This document shows positions 58,119 through 64,000 of a DNA stretch of 64,000 nt, one piece after another; the stretch's first letter is position 1; every line of letters begins with the position of its first letter. The stretch covers positions 62,001 to 126,000 of the forward strand of contig NZ_JBHSRF010000015.1 in assembly GCF_042658925.1 (NCBI RefSeq), written 5' to 3'. The notes beneath the pieces are model-generated. The model had not been told where the DNA came from, made no database searches, and saw only the letters and a program-made list of their open reading frames with translations. Origin of the DNA: Sphaerisporangium aureirubrum (GTDB lineage Bacteria; Actinomycetota; Actinomycetes; Streptosporangiales; Streptosporangiaceae). The translations under genes and the position numbers were made by a program.

Positions 58119-58192
58119 GTGGGTTCCCGTTGAGCCGGTGTCCCGCTGTACAGCGGCGCCGTCCATGCCTCCGGCTCGGCGCCAGCCCTGCT

Positions 58193-58409
58193 CAGGCGCT
58201 GATCGTGTGTCTGTTTTCGGCGCCGGTACGGCGGGTCGTGGGTCGGTGAATCGGCGCCGTCGTGCGGCGGACAACCGTGGTGTGTGCGGCGCCGGTGAAA
58301 TGGTCCTTGCTGGGGGGCGCGCTTCGCGCGGGAGGTGCAAGGGCTGTTCTTCCTGCGGGGGACACCCCCGCACCCCCGGGTCCTGCCGGGCTCACCATGC
58401 TCCGCCGCG
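58193..58409. repeat. Direct repeat, copy 2 (about 217 bp)
   Basis: Second copy of the element at 57901, same orientation. Similarity stops sharply at both ends. Neither copy has transposase coding or obvious target-site duplications. Confidence 0.9.
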
Positions 58410-58645
58410 ATGGTTTCCGCCGTACCGGCTTCGCCGTACCGCGGCCCGCTGTCGCGGCGCCGTCCAAGAGCAGCGACCGGGATAGGTACTGTCCCAACGG
58501 ATGCGGACGCGTCCACCAGGGCGTCCACGTCCACGGGGGTTTCCGGGTCGATCACTGACCCACGTCCACGGGTGGCCACGTTCACGGCGGTCCCGGGTCG
58601 ACAGGGGTGTCCCGCGCCCACGGGGTGTCCCAGGTCCACCGGTGT

Positions 58646-58713
58646 CCACGTCTACGGGCATGTACCAGGTCCACGGGTACCACGTCCACGGGCATGTACC
58701 AGGTCCATGGGCG
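58646..58713. repeat. 34-bp tandem duplication in a GTCCACGGG-rich block
   Basis: Two 34-bp units (58646-58679 and 58680-58713) sharing ACGGGCATGTACCAGGTCCA. They lie at the end of about 200 bp in which GTCCACGGG or one-base variants recur roughly every 15-35 bp. Confidence 0.75.
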
Positions 58714-58951
58714 TCTGCGTGCGGTGCGAGATACCCCGTGAATCGGGTGGGCTGTGATCGACATGGTGTGAATCGACAACGGGTGGGCCCATTCACCTCA
58801 GCCGGAGTGGGGTTGTTGTTGCTCCCGTGGCGTCAGTTGTCTCTGAGTTGGTGACCCGTGGTGGGTTTTTCGCCGTACGGCGGCGCCGTGTTCGCCGCAC
58901 CACGTCCCGCCGACCCGGCGCCGGTAAAGAACCCCTGAAGCGACGGATGGT

Positions 58952-59043
58952 GGGTCACGGGGTGGTGGGTCACGCGGTGACGGGGTCACGGGGTGGTGGG
59001 TCACGCGGTGACGGGGCCACGCGGTGACGGGGCCACGCGGCGA
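58952..59043. repeat. Tandem repeats of 31 bp and 16 bp
   Basis: A 31-bp unit containing GGGTCACGGGGTGGTGGGTC occurs twice, then the 16-bp unit CACGCGGTGACGGGGC runs three times with slight change. The array ends about 145 bp before the oxidoreductase start. Confidence 0.8.
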
Positions 59044-59174
59044 CGGGTACGGGCAACGGGACGCCGCTGAAGTGCCGTCTGCTGCCCGTGCAGCTCTTCG
59101 TTTCTCGGTTCCGGCCGGGACGGGAACGGTTTGGTCGTAACCAGGGTGTAAGAACCTTTAGGGCTGGTTGGGCG

Positions 59175-59180
59175 TAGCGT
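59175..59180 (+). promoter_or_regulatory. Candidate -10 box of leaderless oxidoreductase transcript
   Basis: TAGCGT followed by 7 bases and the GTG at 59188; the same hexamer and spacing class as upstream of marR. Confidence 0.45.
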
Positions 59181-59187
59181 TCGGGGT

Positions 59188-61050
59188 GTGGAGAACACGT
59201 ACGGAGTCGCGGGTGGGCGGGTGTGGGCCGGGGGGCTCGTCGGGGTTGTGGCGGCGGGGGTGGCGTTGGGGGTTGGGCAGCTTGTGGCTGGGTTGCTGAA
59301 TCCCAAGGCGTCGCCGGTGGTGGCGGTGGGGGACGCTGCGGTGGACGGGTCGCCGGTGGCGTTGAAGGAATGGGCGATCCGGACCTTTGGTGCTAATGAC
59401 AAGGTTGTCCTGATCGGCGGCATCGTGGTGGTGCTGGCGCTGATCGCGGCGGGGCTCGGGGTGCTGGCTCGGCGGCGGCCCAGCTGGGCCACGGCGGGGG
59501 TGCTGGGAATCGGGCTGATCGGCGCGGTGGCGGCGATGGGACGGCCGGACTCGGGGCCATTGGACGTGCTGCCTTCGGTGATCGGGGCCGGCCTGGGGGC
59601 CTGGGCGCTGCGGATCCTTGTCCGGCGCGCCTGGCCGGACGAGAGCTGGCCGGACTACGCGGCCGTGGGTTCCGGGAGCGTGGGTTCCGGGAGCGTGGGT
59701 TCCGGGAGCGTGGGTTCCGAGAGTGGGGATTCCGGGAGTGGGGGCTTTGGGGCTGCAGGTCCCGGGGCTGCGGGTTCCGGGGCTGCGGGTTCCGGGGCTG
59801 CGGGTTCCGGGGCTGTAGGTCCCGGGTCTGGGGGGTCCGGGTCTGCGGGCTCTGCGGATGTGGGCTCCGCCACGGTGGCGTCTACAGGTTCTGACTCAGG
59901 TGCTCCCGAGTCCGCCGCTACCGCCGCAGGCAGGGCTGGGACGGTTACCGAGTATCCGCGGAGCCATCCGGTGGGGGGTGAGCTGGATCGGCGTGGGCTG
60001 TTGACCGGTGTCGTCGCGGGGGTGGTGGTCGCGGGAGCTACCGGGCTGGCCGGGCGTGGGCTGGCGGGGCGGCTGGACGTGGATGGGGCGCGGGCGGGGG
60101 TGGCGTTGCCTAAGGCGGTCAAGCCGCTGCCAGCGCTTCCCAAGGGAGTGGACTTCCGGCTGAAGGATTTGTCGCCGTTCTCCACGCCCAACCGGGACTT
60201 CTACCGCGTCGACACCGCTCTGGTCATTCCTCAGGTCGACCCCAAGACATGGACGCTTAAGATCCACGGCCTGGTGGACCGCCCGGTCGAGCTGACCTTC
60301 GCCGATCTGCTCAAGCGTCCCCTCATGGAGAGTGACGTCACCCTGGCGTGCGTCTCCAACGACGTCGGCGGGCCGTACGTCGGCAACGCACGCTGGCTGG
60401 GCGCCCGGCTGGCCGACGTGCTGCGGGACGCGGGCATCCGGTCGGGCGCGGACATGCTGCTCTCCACCTCGTCCGACGGCTGGACCTGCGGCACCCCGGT
60501 GGACATCGTCATGGACGGCAGGGACGCCATGCTCGCCATCGCGATGAACGGCGAGGTGCTGCCGGTGTCCCACGGCTTCCCGGTCCGCCAGGTCGTCCCG
60601 GGGCTGTACGGCTACGTGTCGGCCACCAAGTGGATCACCGACATCAAGGTGACGCGGTTCGACCAGGACGAGGGGTACTGGACCCCGCGCGGCTGGGCGG
60701 CCAAGGGCCCGATCAAGACCGAGTCCCGCATCGACCTGCCCCGTGGCGGCTCCACCATCGCTCCCGGCCCCACCACCGTCGCGGGCGTCGCCTGGGCTCA
60801 GCACAAGGGTGTGGACGCCGTCGAGGTGAGCATCGACCAGGGCCCCTGGCAGCAGGCCCGCCTGGCCGAGGTGCCGAGCCCGGACACCTGGCGCCAGTGG
60901 GTGCTGGAGGGCTGGAACGCCACCCCCGGCAAGCACACCATCGCCGTCCGCGCCACCGACGCGACCGGCTACACCCAGACCGACGAGTACGCGCCCCCCG
61001 CTCCCGACGGCGCCACAGGCTGGCACTCCATCCTCGTCGTGGTCAAGTGA
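59188..61050 (+). CDS. Membrane-anchored molybdopterin-dependent oxidoreductase (sulfite oxidase family)
   Basis: 620 residues. Four N-terminal membrane helices (about 13-36, 72-95, 101-118, 126-146) are followed by a Gly/Ser/Ala linker (about 160-235) and a further hydrophobic segment preceded by twin arginines (Arg268-Arg269, RRGLLTGVVAGVVVAG). The Moco domain then begins near residue 315, with TPNRDFYRVDTAL and the Mo-ligand Cys388 in LACVSNDVGG, plus GLYGYVSATKWITDI and a C-terminal dimerisation domain ending GWHSILVVVK. Probably acts outside the membrane; substrate unknown. GTG start, likely leaderless. Confidence 0.88.
   Translation: MENTYGVAGGRVWAGGLVGVVAAGVALGVGQLVAGLLNPKASPVVAVGDAAVDGSPVALKEWAIRTFGANDKVVLIGGIVVVLALIAAGLGVLARRRPSWATAGVLGIGLIGAVAAMGRPDSGPLDVLPSVIGAGLGAWALRILVRRAWPDESWPDYAAVGSGSVGSGSVGSGSVGSESGDSGSGGFGAAGPGAAGSGAAGSGAAGSGAVGPGSGGSGSAGSADVGSATVASTGSDSGAPESAATAAGRAGTVTEYPRSHPVGGELDRRGLLTGVVAGVVVAGATGLAGRGLAGRLDVDGARAGVALPKAVKPLPALPKGVDFRLKDLSPFSTPNRDFYRVDTALVIPQVDPKTWTLKIHGLVDRPVELTFADLLKRPLMESDVTLACVSNDVGGPYVGNARWLGARLADVLRDAGIRSGADMLLSTSSDGWTCGTPVDIVMDGRDAMLAIAMNGEVLPVSHGFPVRQVVPGLYGYVSATKWITDIKVTRFDQDEGYWTPRGWAAKGPIKTESRIDLPRGGSTIAPGPTTVAGVAWAQHKGVDAVEVSIDQGPWQQARLAEVPSPDTWRQWVLEGWNATPGKHTIAVRATDATGYTQTDEYAPPAPDGATGWHSILVVVK
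59665..59850 (+). repeat. 15-bp coding minisatellite in the oxidoreductase linker
   Basis: GTGGGTTCCGGGAGC and close variants start at 59665, 59680, 59695 and 59710, followed by units of GCTGCGGGTTCCGGG. They encode runs of Val-Gly-Ser-Gly-Ser and Ala-Gly-Ser-Gly-Ala. The period is a multiple of three, so copy number can change without a frameshift. Confidence 0.85.
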
Positions 61051-61165
61051 CCGCCTGATCACCGCTGCGGGGGTTCCAGCTTCGTCACGGATTCCCCCGC
61101 CCGGCGCCTCCCCGCCTCCCTACGATCGGCCTTCGACCGGGGCGGTACGAATTTCGGGGGGAACA

Positions 61166-62542
61166 TTGTCCATAGCCGGTCACGGGAACGCATCGCCGCG
61201 ATGGGCATCGCGGCGCACGCCCGCAGGCGTGGGCTACAACCCCGTGGTGACATCCGACGGCGCCCGCTGGCGCGACTACGAACGCGCCGCCGACATCCCC
61301 GCCGATTTACCCGCCGACCGCCAGTGGCGCCCACCCCCCCGGCACGCCGGACCGGCCGACGTCCCCCGAGGAGACCGGCCCGTCGGCGGCCGTCCCGCCC
61401 CGGCCGAACCACGACGCGACGCGACGCGGCCCTGGACGGCCGAGGTCCATGGCGACGGAACGCGGCCGGGGACAGCCGAGGTCCGTCAAGATTGGACGCC
61501 GTCCGGGGCGGCCGACGTCGATCGCGATGGAATGTGGCCGGGGACAGCCGAGGTCCGTCAAGATTGGACGCCGCTGGGGGCGGCCGACGTCGATCGCGAT
61601 GGAACGTGGCCCGGGACAGCCGAGGTCCGTCGCGACGGGACGTGGCCCGGGTCGGGCGGGGTCCATCGCGATGGACCGCCGAACGGTGCAGGTGAGGTCC
61701 ATCGCGACGGAACGCCGAACGAGCCAGGCGGGGTCCAACGTGACCGGACGCGGTACGGGTCAGGCGAGGTCCGACGCGACGAAACGCCGTACGGGCCAGG
61801 CGAGATCCAACGCAACCGGACGCCGTATGGGTCAGGCGAGATCCGACGCGACGGGACCTGGTACGGAGCCGCCGAAGGACGGTTCGACGGGATGCCGGCC
61901 TGGCTCTCCGAAGGGCCGGAGAGGGACTGGTTCGATCGGCCGGGGAGGCCTCCCAGGCTGGACGCGTGCCGGGTGTACGGCATGCCCGGAGGGTTCGCGT
62001 GGCCCGATCCGCAGGTGCAGCGGGACCTGTGCCAGGCGGTGGCCGAGGGGGCGCGGTTCCCTGACCCGCGAGGGACGTGGCTGCGGCTGATCAACGGGGA
62101 AGGGCCGGGGGAGGACCCCTTCCGGGCCGCGAACGCGCTGGACTGCGCGCTGGCGGTGGTGTCCACGTGGCACGGTGAGCCGGTGGTGGCCGCGCCAAGG
62201 CAGCCGGAGTACGACCGCGTGGGCAGGCCGTCCCTGCGCGGCGAGCCAGGGGGGGCCACCCGGGCCGAGCGGTGGCTCGGGCAGCGGTTCGAGTACGCCG
62301 GCCAGGGGCGCCGCGCGTACACCACGGTCGCCCGCCGGGTGGAGGCGGCCGGCCACGGCGCCGCCGCCGTGCTGATCACCCGCTGGCCCTCCGGCGGAAG
62401 CCACGCCTGCAACGCCCTCAACGCGGCGGGCGAGGTCGTCTGGGCGGACGGCCAGCGCGGCCAGACCTCCCTGGAGCCTCCCGCCGGCCCCGTCGCCGGC
62501 GTCTTCTGCGTCATCGTCGACCGCTCGGGACGGCGCCGGTGA
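61166..62542 (+). CDS. Polymorphic toxin with C-terminal papain-fold (Tox-PL) glutamine deamidase domain
   Basis: 458 residues from a TTG with GGGGGG upstream (start uncertain; GTG codons near residues 27-28 also fit). Residues 1-90 have low complexity, 92-235 are twelve 12-residue repeats, and about 245-455 form a Tox-PL domain: Cys327 (NALDCALAVVSTWHGEPV), His413 (GSHACNALNAAGEV) and Asp428 (VVWADGQRGQTSLE) make a papain-like triad. Relatives deamidate glutamines of host proteins or compete with neighbouring bacteria. No signal peptide is visible, so the export route is unknown. The stop overlaps the Imm35-like gene (GTGA), supporting a toxin-immunity pair. Confidence 0.8.
   Translation: MSIAGHGNASPRWASRRTPAGVGYNPVVTSDGARWRDYERAADIPADLPADRQWRPPPRHAGPADVPRGDRPVGGRPAPAEPRRDATRPWTAEVHGDGTRPGTAEVRQDWTPSGAADVDRDGMWPGTAEVRQDWTPLGAADVDRDGTWPGTAEVRRDGTWPGSGGVHRDGPPNGAGEVHRDGTPNEPGGVQRDRTRYGSGEVRRDETPYGPGEIQRNRTPYGSGEIRRDGTWYGAAEGRFDGMPAWLSEGPERDWFDRPGRPPRLDACRVYGMPGGFAWPDPQVQRDLCQAVAEGARFPDPRGTWLRLINGEGPGEDPFRAANALDCALAVVSTWHGEPVVAAPRQPEYDRVGRPSLRGEPGGATRAERWLGQRFEYAGQGRRAYTTVARRVEAAGHGAAAVLITRWPSGGSHACNALNAAGEVVWADGQRGQTSLEPPAGPVAGVFCVIVDRSGRRR
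61439..61870 (+). repeat. Twelve 36-bp (12-residue) coding repeats in the toxin
   Basis: Residues 92-235 divide into twelve gapless units of consensus (A/G)EVxRDGTPxGx, such as AEVHGDGTRPGT, GEVHRDGTPNEP and GEIRRDGTWYGA. A 72-bp superunit is nearly identical at 61475 and 61547. The repeats form a spacer between the N-terminus and the toxin domain. Confidence 0.88.
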
Positions 62543-62808
62543 ACGCCGACCAGGCCAGGGCGCTCGCCGAGGAGTACCTCAACGGCGCCCTCCCGGCCGA
62601 CGAGGCCACCGAGGTGGGTCTCCACTCCTTCCCGGCGGGCCACATCGCCTGGTCCCGCCCGGCCGAGCCCCCGGACCCCGGCACTCTCCCCGGCGTCATC
62701 GGCGGCGCCTGCGTCGTCATCGACCGCCACACCGGCGACGTCTCCATCCACCCTCTCCTCAACCCGGAGGCCATCGCGGCCCAATGGCCCGGCCCCCATC
62801 CACGCTGA
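62539..62808 (+). CDS. Imm35-type immunity protein
   Basis: 89 residues from a GTG overlapping the toxin stop. The layout fits Imm35/YrhB: an N-terminal helix (DQARALAEEYLNGAL), a central strand pair (EVGLHSFPAGHIAWSRP), then GVIGGACVVIDRHTGDVSIHP. Imm35 genes are typical neighbours of Tox-PL toxins, so it most likely neutralises the preceding deamidase. Similarity is by eye only. Confidence 0.7.
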   Translation: MNADQARALAEEYLNGALPADEATEVGLHSFPAGHIAWSRPAEPPDPGTLPGVIGGACVVIDRHTGDVSIHPLLNPEAIAAQWPGPHPR

Positions 62809-62822
62809 GGCCCCGAAGGCGG

Positions 62823-64000
62823 CTAGTCCGCCGCCAGGGACCCCACGATGGAGGCGCGGGCCGCGCGGCGGGCGGGGAGGACGGCGGCCAGGACGCCTGC
62901 CAGGCCCGAGAGGACGATGAACGACAGGACCTGGGTGACGGGGACGCGGAAGAGGGTGCCGTCTATCAGGGAGGTGGTGGCGGCCCAGCCGAAGATCACG
63001 CCCAGGGTGACGCCGACGAAGGCGCCGATGAGGCCGAGGATCAAGGCCTCCAGGGAGAGCGTGCGGCGGAGTTGGGGGCGGGTGAGGCCGAGGGCTCTCA
63101 GGAGGGCGGATTCGCGGGTGCGTTCGTGGACCGACAGGCTGAGGGTGTTGGCGATGCCCAGCAGTGAGATGAGGATGGCCAGGCCGAGAAGGCCGGTGAT
63201 GATCATCAGCAGCATGTCGAGGGCGTCGTCGAACTGGCCCTTGACCTCGGCGGCGCTGAGGACCCTCGCGGTGGGGTAGGCGGCCGTGGCGGCCTCGACG
63301 GACTTGCGGGCGGCGGCGGTGGGCACGCCGTCCTTGGCGTTGACCAGGACGCGGGTGTCGCCCGTCGGGCCGTAGTAGTCGGCGAAGGCCGCCGGGGGGA
63401 TGAGGATGCCGGGCACGGGGAGGGTGTCGTCGTCGAACAGGCCGATGACGCGCACGCGTTCGGGACCCGCCTCCGGGGTGTTCAGCGTCAGCGTGGCCCC
63501 GGGGCGGACCGCGAGGTCCTTGGCCATGACGCTGCCCACCAGGACGGTCCCGGGGCCGAAGTCACGGCCGGAGCCTTCGAGCACCACAGGCTCGAACGGC
63601 CCGGAGAACGTGCCCACGCTGAACGTGCCACGCCCCGCCACCTTGCCGTCGACCTGCTTGACGCCCACCACCGAGGCCAGCTCGGGCCGCCCGCGCAGCC
63701 CTTCGGCCAGCGCGGAGGGAAGCGCGGCGCGTTCGTTGTTGTCGTTGTACTGCTGGCTCACGAGGAAGTCGATGGGGAACTGCTCGTCGATCTTGGCGGT
63801 GAACGTCGCCCGCGTGGTCGCGGTGATCACCGCGATGAGGGTCACCAGCGTCACGCCGATGGTCAGCGCGACGGTCGTGGTGGCGGACCGCTTGGGGTTG
63901 CGCCCGGAGTTGCTCACCGCGAGCCTGCCGGGCACGCCGGCCAGCTTGGCGGGCAGCCACCCGGCGACCGCGCTCAGCGGCCGGACCAGCACCGGGCCGA
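62823..64000 (-). CDS. FtsX/MacB-type ABC transporter permease (5' end outside window)
   Basis: At least 392 residues of the C-terminal half; the frame continues past position 64000 without a start. The sequence begins after a membrane helix with GVPGRLAVSNSGRNPKRSA and a helix (VALTIGVTLVTLIAVI). It continues with a large extracytoplasmic domain (about 65-255 of the visible part) and three C-terminal helices with TLSLSVHERTRESALLRALG, GVTLGVIFGW and GVLAAVLPARRAARASI. This is the second half of a duplicated FtsX-like permease as in LolC/MacB-type exporters. Its ATPase is probably just outside the window. Confidence 0.88.
   Translation of the reverse strand, partial: GPVLVRPLSAVAGWLPAKLAGVPGRLAVSNSGRNPKRSATTTVALTIGVTLVTLIAVITATTRATFTAKIDEQFPIDFLVSQQYNDNNERAALPSALAEGLRGRPELASVVGVKQVDGKVAGRGTFSVGTFSGPFEPVVLEGSGRDFGPGTVLVGSVMAKDLAVRPGATLTLNTPEAGPERVRVIGLFDDDTLPVPGILIPPAAFADYYGPTGDTRVLVNAKDGVPTAAARKSVEAATAAYPTARVLSAAEVKGQFDDALDMLLMIITGLLGLAILISLLGIANTLSLSVHERTRESALLRALGLTRPQLRRTLSLEALILGLIGAFVGVTLGVIFGWAATTSLIDGTLFRVPVTQVLSFIVLSGLAGVLAAVLPARRAARASIVGSLAAD

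Larger units (their letters stand above)
57873..59187. other. 1.3-kb non-coding, repeat-rich region
   Basis: Between rdgB and the molybdopterin oxidoreductase. I see no protein gene I can support. It holds two about 217-bp direct repeats, a block of GTCCACGGG-based repeats (about 58500-58720) and a tandem array near 59 kb, each listed separately. The left and middle thirds are unusually regular; 58720-58940 is less repetitive and shows nothing I recognise. Confidence 0.7.

Noticed and set aside
57901..58409. Insertion sequence
   Set aside because: No transposase, no terminal inverted repeats and no target duplication could be seen; reported as direct repeats only.
57869..58639. 256-residue minus-strand ORF over the direct repeats
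   Set aside because: Its sequence is just the 217-bp DNA repeat translated twice with Arg/Pro/His bias, and other frames are equally open. Treated as non-coding repeat.

Overview
The window is 64 kb of very high-GC actinobacterial chromosome. Gene content and protein style (NucS instead of MutS/MutL, CysO/CysM cysteine synthesis, DUF3039, DUF2550, DivIVA-like coiled coil) suggest a filamentous actinomycete, most likely from the Streptosporangiales (Nonomuraea/Streptosporangium-like). The genus is an inference. From memory, the backbone follows the gene order of the Mycobacterium tuberculosis Rv1304-Rv1341 region: ATP synthase, DUF2550, PduO, NucS, methylmalonyl-CoA epimerase, thiolase, YbbN-like thioredoxin, then pncB, clpS, mec, cysO, cysM, murI, an Rv1339-like hydrolase, rph and rdgB. 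Blocks of accessory genes interrupt this order. I recognised no rRNA, tRNA, CRISPR array or transposase.

Layout. 1-6.8 kb: end of atpB, then atpE-F-H-A-G-D-C and DUF2550, closed by a hairpin. 6.9-10.1 kb: cob(I)alamin adenosyltransferase, a STAS protein, TetR and aldehyde dehydrogenase. 10.2-14.1 kb: ABC-2 exporter with its own two-component system (ATPase, permease, kinase, regulator, mostly coupled). 14.2-20.0 kb: a translationally coupled four-gene operon of an ABC-type pseudo-ATPase, a Tat/lipobox solute-binding protein, a fused two-domain permease and a membrane STAND/TPR protein whose P-loop lacks its lysine. This is the best candidate for an undescribed system. 20.0-31 kb: glycosyltransferase, nucS, a duplicated 3-hydroxyacyl-CoA dehydrogenase, hydrolase, SDR, AI-2E-type permease, hendecad coiled-coil protein, epimerase and thiolase. 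30.3-38 kb: membrane proteins, MarR, a secreted subtilase, YbbN and malic enzyme.

38-48.8 kb is mostly accessory. It holds a PIN-like/XRE-ImmA pair, a GNAT, an LPHTG surface protein preceded by two tandem 47-bp repeats that each encode a coupled 16-residue minicistron, YqgE, a TetR/MFS drug-efflux pair, DUF3039, a secreted metalloprotease and a superfamily 2 helicase followed by a 36-bp tandem repeat. 49-57.9 kb: pncB-pncA (NAD salvage) diverging from clpS-DUF2017-mec-(leaderless 44-codon ORF)-cysO-cysM, then thioesterase, murI, a beta-lactamase-fold hydrolase, rph and rdgB. 57.9-59.2 kb: 1.3 kb of non-coding DNA built from direct and tandem repeats. 59.2-64 kb: membrane molybdopterin oxidoreductase, a papain-fold (Tox-PL) toxin with twelve 12-residue repeats plus its Imm35-type immunity gene, and the 3' part of an FtsX/MacB-type permease that runs off the window.
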